From NCBI GenBank assembly GCA_033439265.1, contig JAVTVX010000031.1:8355501-8419500 (forward strand): DNA of 64,000 nt. The letters are read 5' to 3'. Shown piece after piece: positions 47,550 through 61,098 of this stretch. Below the pieces are notes generated by a model. The model worked only from the letters and a program-made list of their open reading frames with translations. It ran no database searches and was not told the DNA's origin. Within the stretch, counting starts at the first letter, position 1, and the number at the start of each line of letters is the position of its first letter. The stretch comes from Dillenia suffruticosa (lineage: Eukaryota; Streptophyta; Magnoliopsida; Dilleniales; Dilleniaceae). The position numbers were made by a program, and so were the translations under genes.

Positions 47550-50500
47550 TACTCATTTTCAGAATAGATGCTCGTATCCTTATTGACACGGGGTCTAATT
47601 ATTCGTATGTGAGCGATAAATTCTCCCGACACTTTGACAGACCGCTCTCACCTTTGGACGAGGAGATATCGGTCATCACTCCTCTGGGTGAGCAGATTGT
47701 GCACGGCACAGTGTATAGAGAATGTGAGATCAAAGTTGGGGATACAGTGCTGAAGGCAGACCTAATCCCTCTCGCCATGATTGATTTTGATGCCATCTTG
47801 GGGATAGACTGGCTACATATACATTGGGCTTCAGTTGACTGCTTTAAGAAGCAGGTGGAATTTCGAAGACCCGATCGGCCAGTGTTGATTTTTGAGGGCG
47901 AGAGACGGGTTTTACCCCGCTGTGTTATTTCAGTTTTGGAGGCCAGAAGCATGATTCGCCGCGGATGTGCGACTTACCTGGCTCATATCATGGACACCAC
48001 TGCTCAGGGACCGAGACTGGAGGATGTCCCAGTGGTACAGGACTTTCCTGATGTTTTCCCCGAGGAGCTGCCCGGACTACCATCTGTTCGGGAGTTTGAC
48101 TTTGAGATCGATTTAGCTCCGGGGACTACCCCTATCTCTATGCCACCATACAGGATGGCGCCGGCTGAGCTGAGAGAGCTCAAGGTCCAACTGTAGGAGT
48201 TGCTGGATAAGGGGTTTATCCGTCCTAGCACGTCTCCGTGGGGTGCACCGGTGTTGTTTGTGAAAAAGAAGGACGACACATTTCGGCTATGTGTAGATTA
48301 TAGACAACTGAACAAAGTTACCGTTAAAAATCGGTACCCACTACCACGTATTGATGATCTCTTTGATCAGTTACAGGGTGCGAGAGTATTCTTGAAGATA
48401 GATCTCCGATCGGGTTACCATCAACTGCGGATTAGGGCCGAGGATGTGCCTAAGACGGCTTTCCGCACCCGATACGGACAATATGAGTTTTTGGTTATGC
48501 CGTTTGGGCTGACTAATGCCCCTGCCGCATTTATGGACTTAATGAACCGAATTTTTCACGATTATTTGGATCGGTTCGTCATTGTTTTTATTGATAATAT
48601 CTTAGTCTACTCACGGAGTGATGATGAGCATGCTCAGCACCTTAGGGTGATTCTGCAAACTCTTTGTGAGAGACAACTTTTTGCCAAGTTCACCAAGTGT
48701 GAATTTTGGCTGCGACAGATTGGTTTTCTTGGCCACATAGTTTCTGCGGAGGGTATTTTTGTCGATTCGCAGAAAGTCGATGCCATTATGAGATGGGAGC
48801 AGCCACAGACAGTGACTAAGATCAGGAGTTTTCTTGGTCTAGCCGGGTATTACCGCAGATTTGTAGAAGGCTTTTCTCGAATTGCTGCTCCGTTATCTAG
48901 ATTGACGCGAAAAGGTGTCAAGTTTGTATGGGATGATCGTTGTGAGGTGAGCTTTCAGGAGCTCAAACAGTGATTGACGTCCGCTCCGATTCTAGCCCTT
49001 CCCACGAGTAGTCGAGAGTATGTGATGTACAGTGACGCCAGCAGACAGGGATTGGGCTGTGTATTGATGCAGGATGGTAGAGTTATCGCCTATGCTTCGC
49101 GACAGCTAAAGAAGCATGAGATGAATTATGCTACGCACGATTTGGAGTTGGCGGCCATAGTCTTTGTGCTAAAGATATGGCGCCACTATTTATATGGGGT
49201 CACATGCAGAGTGTTTACGGATCACAAAAGTCTGAAGTATTTGTTCACTCAGAGGGAGTTGAATTTGAGGCAGCGGAGATGGTTAGAGCTGCTAAAGGAT
49301 TATGACCTCATCATTGACTATCATCCGGCAAGGCTAATGTAGTGGCTGATGCCTTGAGTCGGAAGTCATCTTCCTCTTCTCAGACTACCGAGAGTACTTA
49401 TCTCTCGTGTTTATTGGGACTCCAAGCTTTGGGAGTCAGGTTGGCTAGTGTTGATCGGGGAGCTATACTAACCAGATTTGAGGTTCGGCCGAGTTTGCTC
49501 GATCGTATTAGGGAGCTTCAGCAGAGTGATGAAGAGCTCCGAGGTATTTATGAGAAAGCCAGCAGAGGTGATATTGACGACTTTAAAGTTCGCAAGGATA
49601 AACTGTTGGTTTTTCGAGTTCGGGTATGTGTACCAGCAGATAGTGATCTTCGCAGGGCTATTCTCGAGGAGGCCCATTCATCTGCCTATGCTTTACATCC
49701 CGGTAATACTAAAATGTACCGCACCATCAGAGACAGTTATTGGTGGTCGGGTATGAAATGGGAAATTGCAAAATTCATTGCTCGTTGCCTTGTATGTCAG
49801 CAGGTGAAGGCTGAGCACCAGCGTCCAGCTGGCACTTTGCAGCCCCTTCCCATTCCTGAGTGGAAGTGGGAGCATATCACGATGGATTTTTTAGTGGGAT
49901 TACCGCGGACTTCGGCACAGCATGATGCTATTTGGGTGATAGTTGACCGACTTACTAAGTCCGCACACTTCATCCCGATTAGGAATGATTACTCACTTGA
50001 GAGGTTGGCACGCCTCTATATTGATATGATTGTGAGACTGCATGGGGTTCCAGTGTCGATAGTATCAGACCAAGACCCCAGATTTACATCCCGTTTTTAG
50101 CCCAATCTACAGGAGGCTTTGGGTACTAAACTGAATTTCAGCACAACGTATCACCCCCAGACAGATGGTCAGTTAGAGAGGACCATTCAGACTTTAGAGG
50201 ACATGCTTAGGGCATGTGTTATGGATTTTTGAGAGAGTTGGGATCGACATCTTCCGTTGGTGGAATTCGCCTATAATAATAGCTATCAGGCGAGCATTGG
50301 TATGCCACCTTATGAGACATTGTATGGGAGGAAGTGTCGTACCCCGTTGTGCTGGGATGAGGTTGGTGAGCGACGACTCACCAATGTTGAGCTGGTAGAG
50401 GAGACAAAGGAGAAAGTGAGGATTATCCGTATGCGGATGAAAGCCGCCCAGGATAGACAGAAATCCTATGCAGATCGTAGGCGGCGACCTCTAGAGTTTA

Positions 50501-50930
50501 CTGTGGGAGACATGGTATTCTTAAAGATATCACCCTTGAAGGGAGTCATTCGATTTGGGCAGTGAGGGAAATTGAGTCCCAGGTATATTGGGCCCTTCCG
50601 TATCCTTGACAGGGTCGGAAGTGTAGCATATAAATTGGAGCTGCCAGCAGACCTATCGCATATTCACGATGTATTTCATGTCTCAATACTTAGGAGATAT
50701 CAGCCAGATCCCTCACACATTTTAGAGGCTCTGCCAGTTGAGTTTCGAGAGGACTTGAGCTTACCTGTCCAGCCCGTGACTATTTTGGATCGACAGGTCA
50801 GAAAGCTACGGAGCAAAGAGATTCCTCTTGTTAGAGTTTTGTGGAGGAGCGACCAGGTCGAGTAACAGACCTGGGAGCCTGTGGAAGCCATGAGAAGACA
50901 GCACCCTCAACTTTTCTCTGTATAGTTTCT
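47550..50930 (+). mobile_element. Gypsy pol region: protease, RT, RNase H, integrase, chromodomain-like tail
   Basis: In order: protease with ARILIDTGSNYSYVS (about 47565-47900). Then RT with [36 protein letters not shown] and a FIDN box where FIDD is usual (about 48200-48720). Then RNase H with [17 protein letters not shown] and [10 protein letters not shown] (about 49010-49340). Then integrase with a C-X2-C zinc end (CLVCQQVK), WEHITMDFLVGLPRT and VSDQDPRFTSRF (about 49690-50100), and C-terminal ILDRVGSVAYKLELP and IPLVRVLWRS (about 50570-50910). It is recognisable end to end but broken at several places, so no working polyprotein is expected. Confidence 0.93.
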
Positions 50931-50953
50931 TTTAGTCTTGAGGACGAGACTTA

Positions 50954-50966
50954 TTTTTAGGGGGTT
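50954..50966 (+). other. Polypurine tract of the gypsy element
   Basis: TTTTTAGGGGGTT precedes the 3' LTR boundary at 50973. A purine-rich run at this place primes plus-strand DNA synthesis in LTR elements. Confidence 0.7.
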
Positions 50967-50972
50967 AGAAAA

Positions 50973-53359
50973 TGTAATACCTAGAAAAAAAAAAGGCTAT
51001 ATTTAAAATTAGGGCTTAAAGCCCAAATTATCTTCCATTCTCTCTCTCTCTCTTTCCCCCTCTCTCTCCCTCTCTCCTTTTCTTCTCTCTTCTCCCGATC
51101 CCCCGCTGCCACGCCTCTCTCTCTCCCGCTGCCATCCTCCGCCGAGCGCGATCGCTGCACCACAGCGAGCGCTGCACCACAGTGAGCGCCCTCCAGCGCG
51201 CGAGCCAGCGCGCGAGCCAGCGCGAGCCCAGCGCGCGAGCCCAGCGCCAGCCCAGTGCCAGCAGCGCGCGAATAGCGCTCGATTAGCGCACGAGCAGCGC
51301 GCGACCCCAGCGCGCCCTTGCGCGCCTCTGCCCGAGCCCCTGCGCACCTCCAGCACGAGCGCAAGCGCTCCAACGTGCGACCCACTGCGTGAGTGCTCGA
51401 TCCAGCTCACGAACGAAACCCTAGCCACTGCGGCCCAGTCCGGCCCGTGGCCCACCAGACCCATCAGGCCCGTAGGCCCACCAGGCCGCCAGCCCATCAG
51501 CCCGCGGCCCACGGCCCGCGACGACCCGTGATAGTCCGTGAGCCTCTGCGAAGGTTTTTGACCAAATCAACGGGCAAACGAAAGCTAGATCCGTGATCCG
51601 AGAAACTCTAGGTGAGAGAAACGAAATCTCTTCAACCCTTGAATAAATTTTGTCAAATTAGGTAGCATTAGTTGGTTTTAGATTCGAATTAAGATTTATT
51701 TTGATTTTGGTTATTTACTTATAAATAGAATGAAATTGATGACAGTGAAGTTTATAAATTGAGGAATTTAGGGTTTGTACGAATTTAAGAAAAACGATAA
51801 ACCCTGAAAAGTCGGAAATTGATGAAAATCGTGATGATTGATTAGGTTGGCTATTTTGGTGATTCGATTGAGGGGAGCATTGCGTTACGTATTGTGGTTT
51901 TATTGGGGAGTGCGCTATCCTCCCCAAAACGGTGAGTGAGATTTATTTCAATACTTTTGTTTAATATGTAAATCCTGTTTTACAACATTTTGATAATGAG
52001 CATGATTTGTCGTATGTTGGAAATGTTTTGACTGGTTTTAAAATTGACTTTTGTGAACCGTTGGAGTGTCCAAAAACTGTATTGAATTATGAAATAATGC
52101 ATCCATGTGGTTGAAATGTATAATGTGCCATTTTATGTTCTATGTTGCATTGGTTTATGAACCTGACTTCGGCACATTTTGATATGATATTGATTTTGGC
52201 TTTGAGAGCTTTGATATGTATTGTTCCGTAGCTACGAAGGACACCGTAAGAGGCGCTTTGGTGGCGTCCGGATATGCCTAGGCCTGGGGTATCCCACGAG
52301 TTGTCGTGATTTGATTATCGACACGGTACTAGCCAGGTTGAACCCAAAAGGGGGAGGATTTGGATTTGGATTGGATGTCCTCTCCAAGTCTAGCACCTGG
52401 ACGAGGTTCGTCGCCAACACCGGGGTAGAGAGCACTTTAAATAAAATTGCATATAACACTCCCGGTGCGCCTGTCATAGGTCGCGGTAGACCTCTGCCAG
52501 GACATTTTCGGCTGGCAGCTCTATGATTTTAATGACAGTGTTTTGGATGCATATTTGACTTCAAAATGCGTGAAATGATATATTGTTGAAATGAAAAGCA
52601 TGATGATTTGAAATATGATTTATATACTTATGTTTTGACACTCCAGTTTCACACTCCATATTTGATAATTGCATTGACCCACTCACTCACTGAGTATTCT
52701 TTCTCGAGTACTCACCCCTCATTTCCCTTTTGTTTCAGAGATAGTATTTGACAAGGAGTGTCGCTTTTAGGACGCTCAGTATTTTTGGGAGATCAGGCCT
52801 GGACTTGAGGAGTTATTGTGTATTTCCGATACAAATTTGTATTGGTGATGTATATGTATTTTGAGATCTATAGATGACCATTTTTATAATTCTGGGATGA
52901 CTGTATAAATATGGACATTTAAATTGTGGAACTCTCATGTCACTACATGACATTGCATTGAGGCATTTCTTTTTCGTTGCGTCTGTATTTGAGAATGTGT
53001 CATGTCTTAAAAGTGTCCTCTAGGATCGCTCGATGCCTCCTCTAAATCACAGGAGGGGCGACTGGCGGCTGTCCATGCCTTTGATGGGGCATGGCAGTAG
53101 AGGTCTGTGGTTAGAACTGTAGAGAATTGTTTGTTAGCCTTGCGTTGCCTTGGATTGTGCAGTATGGATGATCTGGTTTGTTGTTGAGGAAAATTTATGC
53201 ATTTTGAGGCCGGGATGGCCCCTTTTGGACAGGTAACAGGTTTATTTTAATATGGGAGATCTCTGATATATGGGAAGATTCTACTCGATTTTCTGTAAAA
53301 ATACAGCCGACATTCAGGGTAACGGGCGGCTGCTCACGATCCCGGTTCGGGGTGTGACA
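50973..53359 (+). repeat. 3' LTR of the 43.2-kb gypsy element
   Basis: Partner of 43176-45540. It begins TGTAATACCTAG and ends GGGGTGTGACA. The palindrome CGTAGCTACG is at 52227-52236 and the stem motif at about 52683-52715. It is similar to the 5' LTR along its whole length, with scattered substitutions and a few small length differences concentrated in the GC-rich zone and the outer end. Confidence 0.95.
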
Positions 53360-55790
53360 GGTTAGCATATCGTCCCGTCTCTCATTCTATTCCCAAATTC
53401 AAATTTCTCTCTTTCTCTCTCTAAACTAATTGCACTCCTTTGAAACCCTTAGCGAATTGTATCTATGAAACCCTAACTTGAGATGGCTCCTAAACAAAAA
53501 TCGTCTATCTCTAAACAATCAACATCATCTAAATCTCATACAAAACCTATAATTAAGTCATCATCATCAAAACTCTCATTTGTGAAACCCACTTCTTTGA
53601 AACCTCCTTCACTGCCTCAACCGACTGAAGCTATTCCCCAAATTCAATACTCGTGAACAGAGCAAATTATATGAGAAATTATTCTCACAAAGAAAAGTCA
53701 ATCAAAGGAGACTGGTTGATTGGGTGTTCCTTAAAAAGGTCAACTTGAAGTACGAAGAGCATTTGAATGAGGTATGACCAAATTGGCTTACAATTCCTAA
53801 TAAGTTCATTCATGAAAAGGCAATCAAGTTGTTCTATTATAATATTGAAATAATCTTTGACGGGATTGAGAATGAGACACGGATTACCCTAGATAATCAT
53901 TCTGTTTCATGTATTTTTAGACACTATGTGAATGGAAAGATGATTGAAGTTATTCCTAGGATTATTTATATAGAAAATGCTCCAACATGGAAAACTTATG
54001 ACAAATGTGAACCCTACATGAAATCCAATTATTTGGAGAATACTAGAAAAATGTTCAACAATGATAATTTGATTGTTTTGAACACAAATACTACAAAGTT
54101 AGGGTTCCATGAAAGAATTCTTCATTTGATTGTCGCTCATGTACCTAGATGTAGAGGAAGAAATTATACAACCATCTCTAGAGAAAATTTTTGATTGATG
54201 GCATGCATTATGAGTGGAAAAATTTTTGGATTGCATTTTATTGTTTCATATTCATGATTGTTACATATAGATCAAAAAATTCTCTCCTACTATATGTAAG
54301 TATGATTTTTGAGATTTTATCATCTAATCATGTGGAATTGGATAAAGATAAGGAGATAGAACTAAATGAGAAAAATGGAATCAATGCATCTTCCATGCTT
54401 AGATCAAGATGGATGTGCAATAGTGAGAAAGAATGGGTCAGAAAGGATGGTGCAATAGGCAAGAGACAAATAGAAGAATTGGGAGAGGAAAATGAAGAAG
54501 CAACAAAGATTGAGCAAAGGGAAGGCACAAAAGACATGATAGACAACCATTCAATTTTTAGCCCATCACTCTTAAAATGATTTGGGAAAATTGGAAAAGA
54601 CTAAAAAGAGACAAATTCTGTAAGGTTAAATGAGTTATGTCTTGAAAATAGAACTCCAAAATATTAACAATAGATTGGACACCATAGCAATGAAAAAGAA
54701 AAATCATCTTGTGATCTTAAACCTTCCCATCCCTATCGATTGGTTGCTTTTAGTTTATGTTTTGATTTATGTTCTGGTTGCTATAGTAGTTGTATGATGT
54801 TTTGTGTTATCTAATACTTTATATTTTGGTACTTTATGTTATTTAAATGATGCTCCAGTTTTGAATTCTTTTCAAGTTTTGAACTCTTTTGATTTCAGAT
54901 ATGTATCCGTGATGAGATGTGTTATCTTGTGTTTTCATTCCTTCAACTAAATCTACACTTTATTTTTCATTATATTGCTGAGTTCAAATGTTGATTACTA
55001 TTGTTGCTGATCAATGTCGTTGTCTGCTTATACATTAAGACTTGTGTGTTTTAAGTTTATAGCATTCGGTTATAGTTGTTGTGTCTGCGGGATTTATTCT
55101 AAAAATGACCAACTGTTAGTTGTTGGTTCTTTGGCTAGATTGATGAAGAGATGTTGATGCTTAATACTAATCATTATTTGAGGGGAGCAAAACACTACCA
55201 TTCTGAGTATATGTATCTTTAACTGTCTTGTTCTGAATTCTGAACTAAGGAAATCACTGAGGGGGAGGACAGGCACATATCTAAGTATACGGAATGAGAG
55301 AATATGGTGAAACTTGTTATATGCATACCGAAGGGAAGTAAAGTCAAAAACTTGTTATTTGATAGTAAACTTGACCATAGAATTGTTCTATATTTGTTTG
55401 CTCTAGTTTCCCTAAAAAATAGGTTTACTTGACCTTATTCTCGGAACATTTTTATTTGCCTATTAGGCTTACTTGAGCCCTTTTTATTAATGACAAAAAG
55501 GGGGAGAAGGAGAAGATTTTTTTTTGGGTTATTGTTTGTGTATTAGGACTGGTTAGGACTGGTTAGCAGGAGGCTGGGAGTGACTTGTTGATAACAAATG
55601 GTAACACATGAGTATTAGGAAATAGGCAATAGTTCTGTGGTGATGACACTAGTGTGAATTACAGTTAGAAATGGTTTTGCTATGATGGTTCTAAAATTGA
55701 TAAGTTAAAATTTTCAAAAATAAGAATCAATAGGATTAGAAACTTTAGATAAGTGTGTCGAAATTTTGTTATCATAAAAAGGGAGAAATT
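53360..55790 (+). mobile_element. Ty1/copia (SIRE-type) fossil, middle part: env-like frame and polypurine tracts
   Basis: Continuation of the copia fossil after the GGTTA duplication. An env-like region runs from about 53483 (MAPKQKSSISK, Ser/Lys/Pro-rich start) through DGIENETRITLDNHSVSCI, LGFHERILHLIVAHVPRC and a charged tail to about 54580. Such an extra frame after pol is characteristic of SIRE-type copia elements, and its product has no proven role. A non-coding stretch follows with GACAAAAAGGGGGAGAAGG (about 55491-55510) and a second purine run AAAAAGGGAGAAA (55778-55790) just before the 3' LTR. The region is broken in several places. Confidence 0.78.
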
Positions 55791-57568
55791 GTCGAGAATG
55801 TTAGGTTTTGATAATGATACAAGAAATAAGTTGGAAGAAAATAGATTTAGTATATCAGAAAGCAAAACTGAAAAAGTCTGTAGATCTTGTCGACTTATTC
55901 TTGCCACACATTGACTTGCTCCTCTATATCCACTAATTTTCAGAATCATGTTGATCAATTTTAATAATACCTTGAACATGTCGATATACTAATGATCCTT
56001 GTCGACCTGAATGAATCAAATATCATTATTGTCTAAGTAAGATTATGTCAACAATCTCAAAAATATGTTGACCTGATTTAAACACTCACACATCTTGTCA
56101 ATCTAAGTGAAATCTTGTCAACCTGTCTTATATATCGACCTAAATTAACCTACACATCGAGTTGTTAACATCAGGTGGACAAATTTAATATGTCAGGTCT
56201 ACCAATTTCAATGATGTGTCGACCTACTATTACACATGTCGATAAATATCAAGCAAAAATTAAGAAGGGTTGACATACCTGATAACTTGTCCACTTGATT
56301 TATTTGCTCTTTAGGTATCCACATGGCCTGCTTCTTAATTATGTTGACACTTTAAGCACATCGACCAATTTCAAATGTCAGATCTACCAATTGAATGTAA
56401 GAATAGAATTGTGTTGATGTGGATATAGAACATGTCGATCTATCTCTATGTCTCAACCAATTAAAATATGCCTTGCCCACCAATTTATTACAAAAATAGA
56501 TACATGTCGACTTGAAATCTCTAGCATGTCGACAAAGGTTGATTGGTTCCTAATTTAAACACGTCGTTACCTAATTAAAATCATGTTGGCACAACAGAAT
56601 ATGTCGGCCAATTTAATTTTACGTGCCTACCAATTTAATTTAAAACATAATCTTGTCGACCCAAATTTTCAACATGTCGACCTGATAGAAAAAACCCATA
56701 ATACAAACATTTTGAATTCAGGTCAATGTATTAGTTAAGGTTGTCGATATGAAATTGTTAGAATCAAAATTTTTAAACTAATTGGAACACAATGGTTCTC
56801 TTTTTTCTGATCTATCTGTTTATTTCCATTTTTATCAAAATCTAATATTTAAATACAATAAAATCATTTCTCAATTAGTTAAAAAGAAAGTGACGCAAGT
56901 AAAAAATTAAAATTTCAGCACAAAACAAAGAACTATTGTAAAACATTAATTGACGAACATTTATGAGTAATGTTCGGATTTAATAATTACATAACGGATC
57001 TCTTCACCACCATAATAAATACCAGTGAGATAAGATGTGAAATAGTTAATGCTTTATTCAAAATTTAAATGACTACGAATTCATTGTATTTACTATTTTG
57101 TTTTAAAATTCATATATTCTGTTTTTCACTTTAATTTTCTTCTTGAATGTAACTATTTGTAAAATTAAGTCTATTTAATCCGAGAATTTAACTCACATTT
57201 TGGACATTTGCCTTTCACATGTATTGAGAATTCAAAAGATCAGAGAGTGTGTCACTATTATGGATTTAGAGAGAAAATCAATCTGTGTAAGGTAGAGAAA
57301 GCAGTGTTTGTAAAGAAATACTGTAAAAGTACAATTTGAACTTACAATCAAATTTATATTAATAAATTGATAGTGAAAAATTCAGAAGGAGTTTGTGAAT
57401 GGATGTACACCAAATTTAATGGAATCACTATAAAAATTTTTATGTGTTTCTTATTTTTTTATTTAAACAACCAAATACTGTTTTCATTTTATTTTTAAAA
57501 TACCTGAACAGTAAAAAAATTTTAAAATATCTTTATTCGACTATTCACTCCCCTCTATTTGAAAAACA
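55791..57568 (+). repeat. 3' LTR of the SIRE-type copia fossil
   Basis: Starts TGTCGAGAATGTTAGG directly after a polypurine run. The phrase TGTTAGGTTTTGATAATG is typical of SIRE/Maximus-type LTR starts. GTCGACCT and TGTCGACC words are scattered over 55870-56750. Near the end is CTATTCACTCCCCTCTA, text commonly found just before the 3' end of such LTRs. The end at 57568 (AAAACA) is a best guess. With no 5' LTR to compare, the boundary and age remain open. Confidence 0.62.
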
Positions 57569-59610
57569 GTTAGGTTTATTGTACCATTAAAATTATTGTG
57601 ACTATGATAACACTAATGAAAAAGCACAGTTCGATTCTCCAAGGCCAAAACTTAAACGAAACTTTAAGGTTATGACTCCACAGCTACTCTTGACATCAAA
57701 GTACATTTAGATGATGCCAAGAAGACATATAAAGAGTAGAGAGAGACTTACCAACTAGGAGAGAAAAATGAGGAATGAGTAACACCACCATAAAACCCTA
57801 TCCTAGGTACAATACCATCAAACACATGTTCAATACAAACACAAAAAAAAAGAACAAGATTAGAATAGGAGCAAAAGAAAAAAAAAAAACCCAAGAATTT
57901 AAGAGAGAGAGAGAGAGAGACATAAATGAAATAATTTGGCGTTACGACAAATTTTAAACAAAATAGAAGGGAGAAGGAGAATAGACGCTAAGGTTTTCTT
58001 TTTCTTTTTTTTTTTTTTTTTTTTTTTTGGTTATAAAAGAAGTTAGGTTTTAAGAAGGCATCATGAGTTTGGCTCAAGATTGGGGCTCTAAAACTGTGGC
58101 ATAGCCAATCCTAAACCAACTAGAGTTTCGCTTAAAATTTGGGCCATGAAGGAATAAACTATCGGCAAAAGAGATCAATTGTCACCTCTCTTGTTGGTGT
58201 TTATATCCCTTATCGCCAAGTGTACCAAGAAGTTGGAATGTTACAATGTGTGAGCTAAAGATTGGAAGGACAAAAGCACGCCTATGATAGAGACACGAAT
58301 TTTCATTCCAACCAATGGTCAAAATTGTTGCAAATTATCAAAATTATTTATTTTTCAAAATGTGTTGCCCAAATCGAAATGTCTAGGGTTTCCAAATGTA
58401 CCGGGTGTAGTTTTGTCAACAACTTATTTTAAAATAATTTTCAAAAATTGATGTAATATCAGCATATATATATGTTTGAAAATAATCAAATCAACAAATT
58501 TAAAAAATTTTTAAAATCCCAAAATTGATTTTATGATTTTTCATAGAAAAATTAATTTGGGTTATCACATGGCGAAAGTAAAACAGGAGTGTTGGAGAGG
58601 TTATCCAACCTAGGGTTGTTGAAAAGAGGGCATACGTTTAGGATATTTATCCAAAACCTAGAACATAACTCACAAGAAGAAAACATATTTTAAATGATGA
58701 AGAAATTCTAGTTCAGATTGGTTTGCAATGCTTCTTGGTTTTATGCAAGGAATGATAAGGCCAGCCGCTCTCTAAGAAATACTCCAATCTACAAGGTGAA
58801 TTCTCTTCTATCCTGATGGGAACCCCAAAGGAAGCTTCTATCAATCCTATTCAACTCACTAATTTTACAGGTAGATGGGTGCATTTTCTTTTCTCTCTTG
58901 CTCCTTTTTTCCCTCAGATCTCTCTCTATGATTTTTTTTTATTATTATAAAAAGATTTGAATGCAAAATTATCGGATTAGGGGAGAAAAACTATAACATT
59001 GGACTGTCCCTTTGATGACTCTCTCTCCCTGAATTTAATATCATTTGTATTTCACTCATATCTACACTACACATACAAGGATTTTTTTAATTGACTTTTA
59101 TATTTTCATTTTCAATCTTTTCATCACGCCCACAATCTCTTTAATTTCAGCTTCCATTTCCTTTAAACTTCTCCCTTACTCAAAGAACAGCAGTCCACCA
59201 TTTGTTTAAAGGGGATGTTTCCAAAACCTTTCTCAGCTACAATATTGCAATTTCATTTAATTTTTTAACTTTTAATTTTATAATATTCAACTTTCTCTGT
59301 TATTAAGTTCTCTTGTCCAGTTTATTAGAAATTATTTTTAACAAAAAATTTTTGGTATGTATAACGCTTTTTTATTATTATTTTTGGACTTAATGTCGAC
59401 TTTTCTCGTATTTAACTTCATGTATGGATATTTTATATTATAGTATGCCTTCATGCAGATTAAGAAGTTATTAGAATCTTAAACGGTTGCTTTATATTGA
59501 GAACCTCAAGTGTAGAGTCTAAAACCCTAAAACCTCACTTTTGTGGTTAAGTTCGACCAGCACCAACCACGCCCCCCTTTGAGAGTGTTTCCCACCACTA
59601 TCCATTCATT
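57569..59610. other. Spacer right of the copia fossil, no gene recognised
   Basis: No convincing reading frame. A GAGA run is at about 57903-57920 and a T-rich run at about 57997-58028. On the minus strand a strong donor-like site (TTG then GTAAGT) occurs near 57746, but no matching exon was recognised. 58050-58320 and 58600-58880 are less AT-rich and could hold decayed sequence of unknown origin. Confidence 0.5.
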
Positions 59611-59616
59611 GCCAAG

Positions 59617-59619
<3 letters not shown>

Positions 59620-59691
<72 letters not shown>

Positions 59692-59698
59692 TGATGGA
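59620..59698. repeat. (GA)n microsatellite, about 39 repeats
   Basis: An uninterrupted GA run next to non-repetitive DNA. GA tracts can bind plant BPC/GAGA-type factors when near promoters. Whether this one is regulatory is unknown. Confidence 0.95.
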
Positions 59699-60321
59699 GA
59701 GAAAAGCAATTGACTTTTAGATTTCACTAGGTTGACATTTGTGATAAAGGGACATATTAACCTCAAAGCATCCAAAGCAAAGGAAAAACACTCTTTCAAA
59801 GCTGGGTCTCTCTCTCTCTACATACATAATTAATGGCTTATGATGGGGCTCCAAAGAGTCAATGGCTACAGACTCCGTTGATGTCTTCTTGTCTCCTTAG
59901 CCTATATGATGATGATTGATGAAATGCTCTCTCTCTCTCTCTCTCTCTCTCTCGTGTGTGCGTTATCTCTTTCTTTTCTCTTTACTTTATAGTAAACATT
60001 ACTACTAGAACTTATCTTTTGAAGAGAAGGCCACATCAGTGAAAATTATAATAATAATAATAAAGTATTTTCTTGGGACACACTGAGACCCACAAATGGG
60101 ACATATCCACTGGAAAGGGCATGCTTTTACCATATCACATTGCGTGATTTTGCAAAATAAATAACAAAAATATTAAAAGTAAAAACATAAAAAAGTAAAA
60201 GTAAAAGTAAAAGTGGAAATCACTTTCTAGACACCAGCAAAGGGGCCCCCCAAAAAATACAAAATTAGCTTTGGGTGGAGAGAGTGGGTGTGACCCCATC
60301 TCTTGTCATGCAGAGAGAGAA

Positions 60322-60381
<60 letters not shown>

Positions 60382-60703
60382 TATTTTGGGACTCCAAAAG
60401 TCCCACCAAGCACGTTTCTTTCTCTACAATTGTGCGCCTTTCTCCTTTTGCCTTTGCTTCCATTTTACATTTCTCTCTGTCACTCTCACTCTCTGAGGGG
60501 TCCATAAATTATAAGGGGTGTAAAGGCCTGTTAGAAATATATCAAAAATCCCAGCATGATCGGATGCTCATGTGAAGGGAAAAAATGTTAATATCTTTGC
60601 TAGTTAGTAATCATAGCATATGGTATCATATCTATAACACCTATTATGATCAGGAGTGGTATTAAAGCATATGACTCTAATTCGTTCTTGACAATTGACA
60701 TCA

Positions 60704-60716
60704 CCCCCCCCCCCCC
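60704..60716 (+). repeat. Poly-C run, 13 bases
   Basis: Uninterrupted C run between ATTGACATCA and AAAAATAAAAAG. Homopolymer C of this length is rare in plant DNA and may also be subject to sequencing length error. Confidence 0.85.
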
Positions 60717-61098
60717 AAAAATAAAAAGGAAAGAAAGATTTTAATCCCTCAAAAATTGGACCTTGCAATGAATAGCATTAAATCCAACTTGACAAACATT
60801 CCCATGCATTTTGCCTTTCTCATGTCACCTTGTGAAGTTGGTGAAAACATGTTCCCCTCCTTCAACGTTCGAAACAAATGTAAAATATGTTTGAAAACAA
60901 AATATAAGTCGATTATATAAAATTCGTTGTTTTAAATACGATTCTACAGCTTGTTGCAATTGAAATATACTTCTTTGCGGCCATAGTAAAAATGAATTTG
61001 ATTGTAATGAAGTAATATTGCAATAATAATTTGGTAGCAGAATTGTGACAATCAGTATTTCGCTTTATTGACATAAAACACAAGGGAAGTTTTTTGTT

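Larger units (their letters stand above)
43176..53359 (+). mobile_element. Full-length Ty3/gypsy element (Tekay/Del chromovirus type), broken, relatively young
   Basis: A 10.2-kb element with LTRs at 43176-45540 and 50973-53359, a primer site, gag, protease, RT, RNase H, integrase with a chromodomain-like tail, a polypurine tract and an exact GGTTA duplication. It is inserted in the copia fossil. Domain order (RT before integrase) defines Ty3/gypsy. The integrase C-terminal text (YIGPFRILDRVGSVAYKLEL, then IPLVRVLWR) is of the Tekay/Del kind. The structure is complete but the coding region is interrupted at roughly eight places, so it is a fossil. By eye the LTRs differ by only a few per cent, which at commonly used plant LTR rates would mean about a million years. 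This was not computed. Confidence 0.95.

Noticed and set aside
57730-57760. Minus-strand splice-donor-like TTG/GTAAGT suggesting a host gene
   Set aside because: No flanking exon with a sustained frame or known domain was found.
60540-60575. Possible microRNA167-like word CAGCATGATC
   Set aside because: Only ten bases match and no hairpin precursor is evident.
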